Positions 35,401 through 45,218 of a stretch of 64,000 nt of DNA are shown here, piece by piece (position 1 is the stretch's first letter; each line of letters begins with the position of its first letter). The notes under the pieces were generated by a model, which saw only the letters and a list, made by a program, of their open reading frames with translations, was not told the origin of the DNA and did no database searches. A program made the position numbers and the translations under genes. This DNA comes from Streptomyces sp. 35G-GA-8 (GTDB taxonomy: Bacteria; Actinomycetota; Actinomycetes; Streptomycetales; Streptomycetaceae): assembly GCF_023534745.1 (NCBI RefSeq), contig NZ_JAMHJQ010000016.1:90733-154732 (forward strand), in the 5' to 3' direction.

Positions 35401-38400
35401 AGGGCACCCCGCTGCCTCGCGAGTCGGGAGGGGTTGAGGCGAAGCGCCACAACTCCCATGTCGGTCGCCACGCAGACCCGCCCGTCACCATCGAGTGCGA
35501 GGCCGTTGATGCCACTGCCGATGTCGAGTTCAGCTGTCCATACGGGGGAGGAGTTCATTTCCCAGACGCGCATCAGCCCGTAGCGGTCGGCTGCGACCGT
35601 GGTGAGTGTGCCGTCAACGTCTGCGGCGCGGATCGCCCGGACCGCCGAGGGGAAGGGCGCGAGTTCCACTCCGGCGTCCTGCCCGTCGGCTATGTCCCAG
35701 AACCGCAGGTGTCCGTCGCCCGCTCCGGAGATGATGACGTCCCGGCCGTCCAAGTGCGCGATCTCCAAACCGAACGCACCCCTCTCATGACCGCGAAGCG
35801 GCTCCGCGAACAGGCTGCCCGTGCCTATGTCCCACAGCCGTACTGTCCCGTCACGGGAGGCGCTCGCCACGACCGGGGTACCGTCGACCACTGCCGACCG
35901 TACAGTCATCACGTCGGCGGTGTGGCCGGTCATCGGGGGACATACGGGGGCCTGTGTGTGCAGATCCCAGGCGTGGAGCGCATAATCACCCGCGACCGAC
36001 ACCACGACGGCGCTGCCGTCCATCGTCTGCAGGCAAGCCCGCCAGGAAATACCCGAACGCTTACCGAGACGCCTTCGGGATCCGAGACTCCACACTTCCG
36101 CCTCGTGCCAACTGCTGCGTACCACCACGCTGTCACCATTCAGCCGAACGGTCGTCGAGTCCGTGATCTGCTGTGCCGCCGAAGTGAGGTGGGCCGCCAT
36201 CTGGCGTCCGTCGTCGAGATCATGTGTGCGTACGACGCCGTTGGTGGCTCCTGTGACGACAACCGCCCTGCCTTCCGGCGGCCGAAGGATGTCGACCGAC
36301 ACCAGGCTCTGGTTCTCACCGCAGAGCGGCTCCCCGAAGGGACGTGTGGCGGCCGCGTCCCAGATCCGTACTTCGCGTGAGGTGGCGATCAGCATCACCG
36401 ACGCCCCGTCGACCTGGGCGAACAACGGCGCCGCGCGTGTCCCGCTTAAGCCCCCGGTGAAGCCTTCCAACGGCGACCCCAATGGTGCGGCTGTCTCCAG
36501 ATCCCAGATCCGGACGGTGTTGTCGCGGGCCATGGTCGCCACGACCGCGTTCCTGCCGAGCCGGCCGAGAGTTCCCACCATCACGTACTCGGTGTGCCCG
36601 AGAAACGGGCCACCGGCGAGTGAGCGGTTCACTACGTCGTGTACATGGACGTTGTTGCCCTCAAGCACGGACAGCACCACTGGTCGCGTCCCATGGAATG
36701 AGACCCCGACGGCCAGAGCGGAGGGGGTGAGATCTTCTACGTTGAAATGCGCGTGGGGTCTGGCCGGCCATTGGGCCCCACGACCGGTCGCGTGCCATAC
36801 ATACGCGTGATCCGACGACGTCGCGAGGACGATCTCCAACCCACGACCCGCACTGCGTACGGCAAGGTGGTAGATGCCTCCGATGTGCCCCACCAGTGGA
36901 GGGCCGACCGCCTCTCCGGAGGTGACGTCCCAGATCCGAACCGTGCCGTCCTCACCACCGCTGACCAGGACCGGCTCACCGTCCAACTCGCCGAACGCCG
37001 CACAGCGCACCGCGTTGGTATGTCCCGTCAGAGGCGGGCCCAGAGCAGCCCCCCGGAGCGGATCCCAAAGCCGGACCGTGGTGTCGGACCCACCCGTCGC
37101 GACTACCGCCCGCCCCCCTATGACGGCAAAAGCCACAGCGGACACCTCACCGGAATGCCCCTCCATAGGACTGCCGACCGGTGTACGGGTCCGCAGGTCC
37201 CAAAGCCGGGCGGTGGCGTCCTCTCCGCCGGTGACGACCATCGGGCGACCTTGGATGTCGCAGAACGCCATGGAACACACCGGGCGTGTGTGGCCCTTGT
37301 CGGGTTGGTCCGCTGTCAGATCCCAGATGCGTGCGGTGCGGTCCTCGCTGACCGTGACCGCCAAGGATGCGTCTCCGCGGTTGGTGAGAGCCGCGGCGGT
37401 GATGCGCTCGACATGACCGCGCAGCGGATGTCCGAGTGGCTGAAGCGTACGCAGATCCCACAGACGGGCTTCGTGACGGCCACTGCTCAGCACGACCGGA
37501 CGACCGTCGGATTCTCCGATCATGGCTGAGGTGACTCCGCTCCCCACCCAGTAGACGTGGGCCGCGACCGGTTCTCCGATCTGGCGGCGGTCGCTCAGGT
37601 CCCAACGGCTGAGCATTCCCGCCCTGTCTCCGACGAGCGCCACGGCCCTGCCGTCGAGTCGTGCCACGCTGACCGCGGTGACCGCTTGCGCCGGGCCAAT
37701 GAGCGGGCTGCCGTCGATGCGCGCGTCACCGCCGTCGAATAGCTCGCTCAGGTCCCAGACATAGACAGCCTTGTCCTCTCCTCCCGTTACCGCGATGGGG
37801 CGTCCGTCGAGCTCGCCCAGGTCAGCGTCCCAGACCGTTCGTTTGTGCGCGCTCAGATCACAGCCGAGCTGCTGTCTGCTGACGAGATCCCAGATGCGTG
37901 CCGTACCGTCTGCGCTCGCTGTCAGCACCACCGGGCGCCCATGGACAGCCCCCACCACGATGTTCTCGACCCGGTTCGTGTGCCCCATCAGCGCTCGGCC
38001 GTATTCCTGGCCCGCCGACAGGTCCCAGATCGTCACGGTGCCGTCCTCCGTGCCGGTGAGCGCAACGGTGTAATCGCCCAAATCTCCGATGGCGATGGCG
38101 CTCACCGCGATGCCCACGGACAGCGGATCGCCGATCTGGCGCTGCGAGGTGAGGTCCCACACCAGGGCTGTCCCGTCCGCACTTCCCGTCACCGCGACGG
38201 GACGCCCGTCAAGACTCCCGACCGCAACACAGCCAACCGTCTTGTTGTGGCCGTTGAGCAGCCTGTGCACCCCGCTGGATGACCACCACGCCCAGCATGC
38301 GGACCACGGAAGTGAGACGCCCAGTTCGTCGATGCGATCCGCCAGCTGATCGGCCTCACATCGGCGGGCCGACAGCTGTAGATCAGCGGCCCTCTCCCCC

Positions 38401-40634
38401 ATCGCACGATCGCTTGTCAGTCGGTGAGCGACCTGCTCGTACGAGCCGCGGATCCGTCTCGGTCCCTCGCCTTCGATCGACGCGAACGCCCCCAGCAATG
38501 CGAGGCGTTCGCTGGCCAGAAGGAATCCCGGATCCTCGACGAGGTCGGCAAGCACGCCCGCAGCCGCCGCGTGTGTGGCCATGTGCTGACGCACATAGGG
38601 AACAGCCACGAACCAGTCGGGGCGTCCGTCCGACGACTCCGGGACAAGCGAGTTAAGCGCTTCGACGACTGACTTCTGGATCTCTTCCGGCGAACGGTCG
38701 GCGGTCGCACGCAAGTGCTCGGCCAGCGCCTTGTGGTAGAGCCGATAGGCAGAACGCCTGTCGTCGTCGATGACTTCGGCGATGTACGCCTCGGCGACAT
38801 CCAGGACCCAGGAAACGTCCTCCTCTGTCGATCGGACTCCCGAGATCTCCGAACTCAACGATGTCCAGACCCGGCCCCGTGGAAGCCCTTTGCCCTCTGA
38901 AAAGGCGAGGGCGAGCAGCATACGGCGCACACGTGGCTCGTCAGGGCCGAAGCGGGCCAGGTAGTCGTCGAACGCCTCGCCGATCTCACTCGGTAATGCC
39001 TCTGCCCAGCCGGGCCGGCCGACGTCCACCGGAGTCTCGTCCGACCGCAGGGTGCGTGCGGTCGTCCTCGCATAGAGATAGACACCTGCCGCCTTCTCCG
39101 CAACGCTTTTCGCGACGGTCCCGGCCAGATCTCGCCGACCGCGATACGGAGTGCGTACGTCGGGCTCCTCCGTGGCGAGAAGGACTCGGGTGACGTACCC
39201 GGCCACATCGCCCTCACCCGCACGGTATTCGGACCGGTCCAGATCCATACAGAGAAAGGTGGGGCCGAGAGGCGCGACCAGTTCGTGGCGGGTCCCCACG
39301 AGAAGCCGTACGCCCTGGATCTCCGACATGGGACGCAGCAGTTCCCGAGTGATCCTGCGCGGCTCGCCATGGCCACCCGCGTCCGCCGCGGTGTCGGAAC
39401 CGGCTTCGTCCACGGCATCCACGACAATGATCAACGGCGGTCCCTGGCGGCCTCGCCTGGTGAGCTCCTGGAGCAGCGCGGCGGCGCCGTCCGCCTCCAT
39501 GTCGAGGGCGGTTGCGATACGTTCCACAACCTCTTCAAGCCGCTTGTGACGGGCATGCACAGCCGCTGTTACACATCCGGGCGGCACTACGGTCCCAGGG
39601 TCGACACCCCCGAGGTCGAGCCGTGAGCGATACCGACTGTCCGACAACGCGACGATCCTGCCGAGAACCGCGGACTTCCCACAGCCCGGACTGCCGGTGA
39701 CCACCCGTCCCCGGCTGTCCCCGACCTCCGCGGTCAGCCAGGCCACCAGTTCGGACAACACGCGCACACGTCCGCTGAAGTACAGGCCCTGCTCCGACTC
39801 GAACTCCACACCGCGCGAGCGTGGTCCGAAGTGCTCGGTGAGATCCCGCGCGACCACCCGGCGCTGCACTTCGAGGTCGGTACCGAGGGGCGGCAGTTCT
39901 TCCTGGTATCCGACATTCGGCAGGAAGGGTGCCAGCCCTGTGACGAGACCACTGGCCAACTCGGCACGCTGACCACGCCCGTCGCCCTCGAAGCGCTCGT
40001 TGACCGCCTTCACCAGTTCGGTGAGGTCGAGGTACTGCTGCCGCTGGCCGGTACGCTGCGCCGTCGTCTCCACCGCTTCGCCCAGGGCGGCCACGAACGC
40101 GCCGTCCTCGGCAATGTCCTTGCGGCGGGCAGAGGCGAGGAACCACAGCCCCGTCGAGTCGGCATGCGCGTTGCGATACGCGATCGTTCGCAGCGCGATT
40201 GCAGACGCCTCCGCGCCGCCCGCGCCGCCGGCGCAGGTGTCCAGAATCAACAGGAGATGCCTCAGATTTCCCCTGCACAGGATGCGCACCAAGTCCTCGG
40301 TGGCCAGCGCTGTGGTCGCGAGGTCCTCGTCGCGCGAATCCCAGCAAAGCAGATAATGCCGATCGCGCTCCTCCACCGAGCCGTGGCCGGCAAAGTACAC
40401 AACCACCACGTCATCACTGGTCAAAGCGGTGTCCTCCGACCAGTGCGACAGCTTCTGGCGGATCTGCTCAGCCCCGTCGTACTCCCCGAGCCCGGACAGC
40501 ACCGACTCGTACCCGAAGGTGGCGAAGAGCTCCGTCGTCGCGCGAACGTCGGTGGGCACGGATCGCAGTTGTTCGCCTTCGGGGAGATGACGGTACCGAC
40601 CGCTCCCCAGCGCTACAAAAAATCGCCGACCCAC
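35397..40634 (-). CDS. Caspase-like - STAND NTPase - WD40 repeat protein
   Basis: 1745 aa. Residues 1-240 form a caspase-fold peptidase (C14): the start MGRRFFVALGSGRY, catalytic His in YFAGHGS (His84), catalytic Cys in LILDTCAGG (Cys134). The P-loop NTPase has Walker A GSPGCGKS (about 314-321) and Walker B PLIIVVDAVDEA. A helical region follows, then about twenty WD40 repeats from about residue 820 (VWDL, IWDL, LWDL endings), enough for two or three propellers. The layout of sensor propeller, NTPase switch and protease resembles apoptotic NLRs and bacterial conflict proteins. It is translationally coupled to the hydrolase gene; no transmembrane segment. Confidence 0.92.
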   Translation of the reverse strand: MGRRFFVALGSGRYRHLPEGEQLRSVPTDVRATTELFATFGYESVLSGLGEYDGAEQIRQKLSHWSEDTALTSDDVVVVYFAGHGSVEERDRHYLLCWDSRDEDLATTALATEDLVRILCRGNLRHLLLILDTCAGGAGGAEASAIALRTIAYRNAHADSTGLWFLASARRKDIAEDGAFVAALGEAVETTAQRTGQRQQYLDLTELVKAVNERFEGDGRGQRAELASGLVTGLAPFLPNVGYQEELPPLGTDLEVQRRVVARDLTEHFGPRSRGVEFESEQGLYFSGRVRVLSELVAWLTAEVGDSRGRVVTGSPGCGKSAVLGRIVALSDSRYRSRLDLGGVDPGTVVPPGCVTAAVHARHKRLEEVVERIATALDMEADGAAALLQELTRRGRQGPPLIIVVDAVDEAGSDTAADAGGHGEPRRITRELLRPMSEIQGVRLLVGTRHELVAPLGPTFLCMDLDRSEYRAGEGDVAGYVTRVLLATEEPDVRTPYRGRRDLAGTVAKSVAEKAAGVYLYARTTARTLRSDETPVDVGRPGWAEALPSEIGEAFDDYLARFGPDEPRVRRMLLALAFSEGKGLPRGRVWTSLSSEISGVRSTEEDVSWVLDVAEAYIAEVIDDDRRSAYRLYHKALAEHLRATADRSPEEIQKSVVEALNSLVPESSDGRPDWFVAVPYVRQHMATHAAAAGVLADLVEDPGFLLASERLALLGAFASIEGEGPRRIRGSYEQVAHRLTSDRAMGERAADLQLSARRCEADQLADRIDELGVSLPWSACWAWWSSSGVHRLLNGHNKTVGCVAVGSLDGRPVAVTGSADGTALVWDLTSQRQIGDPLSVGIAVSAIAIGDLGDYTVALTGTEDGTVTIWDLSAGQEYGRALMGHTNRVENIVVGAVHGRPVVLTASADGTARIWDLVSRQQLGCDLSAHKRTVWDADLGELDGRPIAVTGGEDKAVYVWDLSELFDGGDARIDGSPLIGPAQAVTAVSVARLDGRAVALVGDRAGMLSRWDLSDRRQIGEPVAAHVYWVGSGVTSAMIGESDGRPVVLSSGRHEARLWDLRTLQPLGHPLRGHVERITAAALTNRGDASLAVTVSEDRTARIWDLTADQPDKGHTRPVCSMAFCDIQGRPMVVTGGEDATARLWDLRTRTPVGSPMEGHSGEVSAVAFAVIGGRAVVATGGSDTTVRLWDPLRGAALGPPLTGHTNAVRCAAFGELDGEPVLVSGGEDGTVRIWDVTSGEAVGPPLVGHIGGIYHLAVRSAGRGLEIVLATSSDHAYVWHATGRGAQWPARPHAHFNVEDLTPSALAVGVSFHGTRPVVLSVLEGNNVHVHDVVNRSLAGGPFLGHTEYVMVGTLGRLGRNAVVATMARDNTVRIWDLETAAPLGSPLEGFTGGLSGTRAAPLFAQVDGASVMLIATSREVRIWDAAATRPFGEPLCGENQSLVSVDILRPPEGRAVVVTGATNGVVRTHDLDDGRQMAAHLTSAAQQITDSTTVRLNGDSVVVRSSWHEAEVWSLGSRRRLGKRSGISWRACLQTMDGSAVVVSVAGDYALHAWDLHTQAPVCPPMTGHTADVMTVRSAVVDGTPVVASASRDGTVRLWDIGTGSLFAEPLRGHERGAFGLEIAHLDGRDVIISGAGDGHLRFWDIADGQDAGVELAPFPSAVRAIRAADVDGTLTTVAADRYGLMRVWEMNSSPVWTAELDIGSGINGLALDGDGRVCVATDMGVVALRLNPSRLARQRGAL

Positions 40635-40932
40635 TCAACCGCCCCACTGCTAAGTGCTACCGATCCTGCGGAGACTGTAGCGACACGATCACATACCGCA
40701 CTATGTGAGCCGAAGATTGGCGAGACGTATCGGCTCTACGCACCCGAACCACCTCCATGCGGAGCGGCCGTGCAGGGCAACGCTCTACGGGCCCCCGATC
40801 CTTCGGCCGGACGGCCCCCTGCACGTTTGGAGGGCGTCGACCACGATGCGCTGTCAGCTCTGAACCAGGGCGGCCCTCTTCTCCCTGGTTGCAGTTGCGG
40901 TTGCGTTCAGCAGTGTTCGATGGCCGTTCGCG
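40635..40932. other. Intergenic region upstream of the caspase-STAND gene
   Basis: About 300 bp without a gene. It contains the promoter region of the minus-strand giant gene and the 3' end of the WXG-like operon. AT-rich bases occur at 40614-40690. No clear motif is called. Confidence 0.4.
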
Positions 40933-41253
40933 TCAGCCCGCCGAGGCCCACCGGATCGCCGCTACCACGCCCAGGATCAGCGGCGGCGCCAGCCACCACG
41001 GTCCCATGGCACGCCGCACCGAGGGCGCGACCGTGATCAGCAGGGCGAGGGCGCTTGCCCCGATCGTGAGCACGCACGACAGGACGATTCCGGCGCGCGC
41101 GTCGTCGTCCCAGATGCCCGCCGGCTGGATGGCCAGCGCCGTGTAGCAGAACCAGGCCGCGATCAGATGGATGATCACGAGCGGGACGCCCAGGACCCAG
41201 CGCATGCAGCCCTGGTCCTCGGTGGTCCGCGTGGCTTCGGGGCGGTCGAGCAT
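40933..41253 (-). CDS. Small membrane protein, third gene of the WXG-like operon
   Basis: A 106-aa protein with three predicted transmembrane helices (WVLGVPLVIIHLIAAWFCYTA, GIVLSCVLTIGASALALLIT, WWLAPPLILGVVAAIRWA). Its ATG overlaps the stop of the preceding gene (TGATG). It could be a membrane immunity protein or export helper for the preceding exported enzyme; no family is recognised. Confidence 0.75.
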   Translation of the reverse strand: MLDRPEATRTTEDQGCMRWVLGVPLVIIHLIAAWFCYTALAIQPAGIWDDDARAGIVLSCVLTIGASALALLITVAPSVRRAMGPWWLAPPLILGVVAAIRWASAG

Positions 41254-42644
41254 CAGCGCAGTGCTTCCCTTGCGTTGTTGAGGTCGTTGTTGAAACCGCG
41301 GCCGTACGCCTGGGCGTCACTTCCTTCCCAGTACGGGCCGCCGTTGTACCGCGCGGCGAGTTCCTGGTACTGGGCGGGTGACATCTCCTCCGGCGGCACG
41401 TTGGCAAACTCGCTCTCCGCTTTGAGCTGCGCCAGGTACTCGGATGCGATGAAGATGTTCTGTCCCGGGTCCTGGAGGGACTCCTCCACGACCGACCGTT
41501 GGTGCTCAGTGAGGTTGTCCGGATCGTAGCCGAGTACCTCGGCGCCCCGCCGTACCTGGATCGCAATGGGGCCGAAGGACGTTTCGTCCGGGGCTCCGCC
41601 GAGACGCCATGGCAGGTTCTCCGGCGAGACAGGGCTCATCCCCCAGGGGGCGTCGGCCTGTTCACGGATGGTGTCGGTGATGTCATCCAGGAAGCCCGGT
41701 TGGCCGCCAATCTCCTGCCAGGCGATGCCCGCGACCATGTCCGCGGGTAGTCCCGAGTTCCTCGCTGCGGCCTGGATGATCTCCTTGTTCGCGTTGATCC
41801 ACTCTCTCCGTTCCTGGTCCGAGGACGGCGGGTCCCAGTAACCGTCCCTCGCAGCAGGCAAGTTGGCCACCTGCATGCGGATGTCACGGAGCGCCGGCGA
41901 GACAGGGCCGTCCCCTACCTGCGCGGCATAGCCCTGCTTGGGAGCGGTGCCAGGGAGATGGGTGAGAGGGTTACCCCTCGCCTCCTGAGCCTCACTTCGC
42001 ATAGCGGCGATGGCCGAGAAAACGTCCACACGTTCAACGATGCCCATCCGGAACTCGGGTAGCAGATCGTATGCCTCCTTCATTCCGTGCACGCAGATGT
42101 CGCGGGCCTCCTTCTCCACGGTCTTGGCGAGGTAGAAGTCGCCGCCGGCGGCGTCGTGCAGCCGGTTCGCCTCCTCCTTGATGTCGTCGACGTCCATGGT
42201 GAGTTCGGCGAAGAAGTCGAGGACACCCGTAGTGGCCCGCATGTCCTCCCACTGGCGCATGGGTTCCGCTTCCTGCGCCTTACGGGTGATCGCGGTGCCT
42301 TTGGTGCTGATCAGATCGGCCAGAGCCTGTTCGTTCGCCTTGCCGTTGGAGTAGTGGCTCTTGGCGGTCTCCAGCGCGTAGGCGTAGCTGCGCAGGGTGC
42401 TGCCCGCCTTGCCATACCCCTCCGCCATGTTCGTCAGCAGCTTGCGCGCCTCAGCGACGCGTGCTTCATAGTGCCGGCTGCCCTCGCTGTGCCAGTGCGT
42501 TCGCTTCTCCGCCCGCTCGGCGGGCTCGTCGACTTCCACCAGCATGTCGCGTACGCGCTGGAACTCATCGGCGTTCCGCTCGACGAGTGCCGGGTTGCAG
42601 CCTTCCAGGAATTCGACGTCCTTGCGGTAGCTCAGCCCGCTCAC
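41253..42644 (-). CDS. Exported-type protein with WXG/LXG-like helical N-terminus and lysozyme-fold C-terminus
   Basis: A 463-aa protein. There is no Sec signal; residues 1-200 are long helices (SYRKDVEFLEGCNPALVERN, ARKLLTNMAEGYGKAGSTL, YALETAKSHYSNGK), as in type VII-exported proteins. Residues about 290-460 look like a lysozyme/transglycosylase domain: GLPADMVAGIAWQEIGGQPG (catalytic Glu candidate), SFGPIAIQVRRGAEVLG and LAARYNGGPYWEGSDAQAYG (the common A-x-YNGG signature). GTG 42644 overlaps the upstream gene's stop (GTGA). Probably a cell-wall-cutting enzyme or toxin delivered by a WXG/ESX-like route. Confidence 0.75.
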   Translation of the reverse strand: MSGLSYRKDVEFLEGCNPALVERNADEFQRVRDMLVEVDEPAERAEKRTHWHSEGSRHYEARVAEARKLLTNMAEGYGKAGSTLRSYAYALETAKSHYSNGKANEQALADLISTKGTAITRKAQEAEPMRQWEDMRATTGVLDFFAELTMDVDDIKEEANRLHDAAGGDFYLAKTVEKEARDICVHGMKEAYDLLPEFRMGIVERVDVFSAIAAMRSEAQEARGNPLTHLPGTAPKQGYAAQVGDGPVSPALRDIRMQVANLPAARDGYWDPPSSDQERREWINANKEIIQAAARNSGLPADMVAGIAWQEIGGQPGFLDDITDTIREQADAPWGMSPVSPENLPWRLGGAPDETSFGPIAIQVRRGAEVLGYDPDNLTEHQRSVVEESLQDPGQNIFIASEYLAQLKAESEFANVPPEEMSPAQYQELAARYNGGPYWEGSDAQAYGRGFNNDLNNAREALR

Positions 42645-43093
42645 TTCGCCTCCGGCGCCACGTACTGGCCGTAGCGCAGGACGTTGTCGAGGAATCGCCG
42701 GGCATTGCCGTCGTCCACGGTCACGAAGTCTGTCCCGGTGGTCTTGAGACGCGTGGCGAGAGCCGCGAAGAGCGCGACCGCGTCCTGAAACTGATCGTCG
42801 GCGAACCTGCCGAAGCGCTCGACCTGCGCGGCGACGTCGCCGTGCGATCTGGGTTCCCGGGCCATGGTGCACACGTCGCCATCCGGCCTGCCCTCATAGA
42901 GAAAACCCGCGATTTCGATCAGCAGATTCGCATTGCCGTTGATAGACGCCGTGTTGTACTCCAGAGCTCCACCGACGGGGGCAGATCCCGGGCCACGGCT
43001 CGGCTCCGCGGGGAGTTGATTCAGCTGCATGTTGGTGGACCGGCGAGCGAGCGCCTCGGCCTTCAACTCGGCCCATTCCTCGTCGAACGACAC
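42641..43093 (-). CDS. WXG100/ESX-like small partner protein
   Basis: 150 aa; GTG 43093 follows AGGGGGA by five to six bases, an excellent ribosome-binding site. Mostly helical, with FDEEWAELKAEALARRS at the start and VERFGRFADDQFQDAVALFAALATRL in the middle, the size and pattern of small ESX-type partners encoded before an LXG-like protein. First gene of a three-gene coupled operon. WXG itself is not visible, so family membership is inferred from layout. Confidence 0.65.
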   Translation of the reverse strand: MSFDEEWAELKAEALARRSTNMQLNQLPAEPSRGPGSAPVGGALEYNTASINGNANLLIEIAGFLYEGRPDGDVCTMAREPRSHGDVAAQVERFGRFADDQFQDAVALFAALATRLKTTGTDFVTVDDGNARRFLDNVLRYGQYVAPEAK

Positions 43094-43623
43094 ACATCCC
43101 CCTGTCGTTGCCGGGCTCTGCCGCACAGGCAGCGATATACCATATCAGCAGGGAACGCCACTGCGCCAAGCCACTTCCCCCGGTGCGGAGTTCACGCCTC
43201 GGCAGCGCATTCGGCACTTCCGAGATCGCCACAGCCAGTCCCAGAAGGCGCTAACTGAACTGGTCGCCTCAAAAAGAACTTCTCTACCCCGGACAAGCAG
43301 TGCGTGCCCCATTCCCGTCCTCTTACAGCGATGAATCACGGTTCCGCCGGACCACACCAACCACCCCGACGCCACTACGACGCTTCGGGTTCTTCCTCGG
43401 ACGCACCGTCCACATCGATGCCGAAATCCGTTGCCAGACCCGCCAGACCGCTCTCGCACCAGAGTGCGCCCGATGTGGCGGAGATCGTAGAAGCGGAAGC
43501 CGTCCGGCAACCCCCCGCGCCCGACTGCCGATCTACGCCACCTGCGTGCCACACCCGCGGCCTCGACCGAGCGAGAACAGTGTTCTCGATTCTCTCCGCC
43601 CCCTCACCACAAGGAGCTCAGTC
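43094..43623. other. Intergenic region with integrase scar
   Basis: No intact gene. It holds the promoter region of the minus-strand operon and the integrase fragment at 43438-43530. Confidence 0.45.
43438..43530 (-). pseudogene. Fragment of a tyrosine integrase
   Basis: The minus strand reads GGLPDGFRFYDLRHIGRTL, nearly the same as the box II segment of the integrase at 17393 (AGLPDGFRFYDLRHTGNTL). Only about 30 codons remain. It marks the former end of another integrated element. Confidence 0.75.
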
Positions 43624-43960
43624 GTGACCACAGAAGGCGTTACGGTTCGCAGGGCCCCGTCCCGGCGTTGGGATCTCATCGGGCGGGCCTGATGGGTCTC
43701 AACTCCGCCGTCACCTTCGCCGTGTTCATCAACGGATTCTTCCTGATCGCGGAAGCGAGCGACGACCGCATGACGGTCGAGGGGTGGCGGACCTTCGGAT
43801 ACCTCGCGTTCAGCGCGATGTGGGCGATGTTCGCCTGCCGACCGCGGCACGTTCCGGCCATCTGGGAAATGGTGATCTTCCACAAGGTCGCGGCGACAGC
43901 GCTCGCCCGACCACCCGGACTTCGGCGCGTTCCAGGACCAGGTGGCGGCCTCCCTGACCA
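43624..43960 (+). pseudogene. Frameshifted membrane protein gene
   Basis: A good start (AAGGAGC then GTG 43624) opens MTTEGVTVRRAPSRRWDLIG, but the frame closes at 43690 while the +2 frame continues as GLNSAVTFAVFINGFFLIAE, MTVEGWRTFGYLAFSAMWAM and HVPAIWEMVIFHKVAATALA. These read as one small membrane protein split by an indel near 43688. A second disruption near 43900 destroys the C-terminus. Confidence 0.6.
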
Positions 43961-43981
43961 CGGCGGTCACAGGAGGGTCGC

Positions 43982-44299
43982 TCATACCAGCGCCGTGTGG
44001 TTCGCCCAGGCGACCTTGTACGGGTGCCGGGACTGCCAGCGGCCGATGACCTCGTGCAGGCCCGGCGCGGTGAACGCCTTCGCGAGCGTGTCGGTGTCGG
44101 CGACGGTCACCCGGACGATCGCGGTCGCTATCAGGGCCGGAATGGCCTCCTCGCCGGGGACGGGAATGTGGCGCCGGGTCGCGACCGAATGCACGAGTCC
44201 GGAGTCGAGCATGACCTGTTCGATATCCGCGAGGTATTGGTCGAGCTCCGCGTCAGGCAGCGGCTGCTCGAAGGAGACAATCATCGTGTGGTTGATCAT
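43982..44299 (-). CDS. Small protein divergent from LysR regulator
   Basis: 105 aa starting MINHTMIVSFEQPLPDAELD. Two beta-alpha units (IPALIATAIVRVTVADTDTLAKAF, LHEVIGRWQSRHPYKVAW) suggest a dimeric alpha/beta-barrel-like fold, as in EthD/ABM-type proteins, but no family is certain. It is transcribed away from the LysR gene with about 70 bp between starts, the usual arrangement for a LysR target. Confidence 0.7.
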   Translation of the reverse strand: MINHTMIVSFEQPLPDAELDQYLADIEQVMLDSGLVHSVATRRHIPVPGEEAIPALIATAIVRVTVADTDTLAKAFTAPGLHEVIGRWQSRHPYKVAWANHTALV

Positions 44300-44369
44300 G
44301 CGGTCAATGCTGGCTCCGTACGGCGCCCGCGTCCAAGACCGGTTTGACATGCGGCGATAACCTGGAGGC

Positions 44370-45218
44370 ATGGTCGAACTGGAGACCCGCGAGCTTGAGT
44401 ACTTCATCGCACTCGCCGAGGAGTTGCACTTCGGACGGGCCGCCGTCCGCCTCTCGATAGCCCAGCCGGCGCTGTCGAAGGCCATCCGACGGGTCGAGAC
44501 CCGGCTCGGTGTCCCGCTGTTCATCCGCTCCAGCCGGCACGTCGAGCTGACCTCGGCAGGGAAGGCGTTGCAGGAACATGGCCGGCACGCGCTCAACGCG
44601 GTCAGCGCCGCCGTCCGGCATGCCCAGCATGCCGGCGATACCCGGGCCCCGCTGCGGCTCGTACTCAAAGGCGGCGGCGACGCCGGCCTGCTCTCCGGGC
44701 TCCTGGCCGAATACGCGAACCAGTCCGACGCCCGCCAGGTGGACATCCTGTTCAGCGGCCCGGCCGACCGTACCGACTTCCTGCTTTCCGGCCGAGCCGA
44801 CGTGGGCCTGCTCTACGCGCCGTTCGACAACCTCGACGGCCTGGCCCACGAGACGCTGCACACCGAGGACCGCGTTGCTGTCGTCCCGGCCGGACACCGG
44901 CTGGCCGGGCGCGCTTCGGTGCGCATGTCCGATCTGGAGGGTGAGATGCTGCCGCGCTGGCAGGGGGTATCCGGGAGCGACGGCACCGACCCGGAGATCA
45001 CCAGCGTGGTCCAGATGCTCCAGCTGGTCGCGGTGGGCCGGATGATCGGGATGCTGCCCCGCTCACTGGTCGAACCGGTCCCGGCCGGCCTGGTCTGCGT
45101 CCCGGTGGCCGACGCGCCGCCCAGCCGTCTGGTGCTCGCCTGGGCCGAGCAGGACCGCCGGCCGCTGGTGGCCTCGTTCGTGGCCGCCGCACTCGGGCCG
45201 CTCCGGGACAGGACCTGA
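44370..45218 (+). CDS. LysR-family transcriptional regulator
   Basis: 282 aa. The N-terminal winged HTH reads LETRELEYFIALAEELHFGRAA, LSIAQPALSKAIRRVE and LGVPLFIRSSRHVELTSAG, followed by a periplasmic-binding-like effector domain (RADVGLLYAPFDN, VVPAGHRLAG, VAVGRMIGMLPRSL). It probably controls the divergent gene at 43982 from the shared 70-bp gap. Confidence 0.92.
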   Translation: MVELETRELEYFIALAEELHFGRAAVRLSIAQPALSKAIRRVETRLGVPLFIRSSRHVELTSAGKALQEHGRHALNAVSAAVRHAQHAGDTRAPLRLVLKGGGDAGLLSGLLAEYANQSDARQVDILFSGPADRTDFLLSGRADVGLLYAPFDNLDGLAHETLHTEDRVAVVPAGHRLAGRASVRMSDLEGEMLPRWQGVSGSDGTDPEITSVVQMLQLVAVGRMIGMLPRSLVEPVPAGLVCVPVADAPPSRLVLAWAEQDRRPLVASFVAAALGPLRDRT

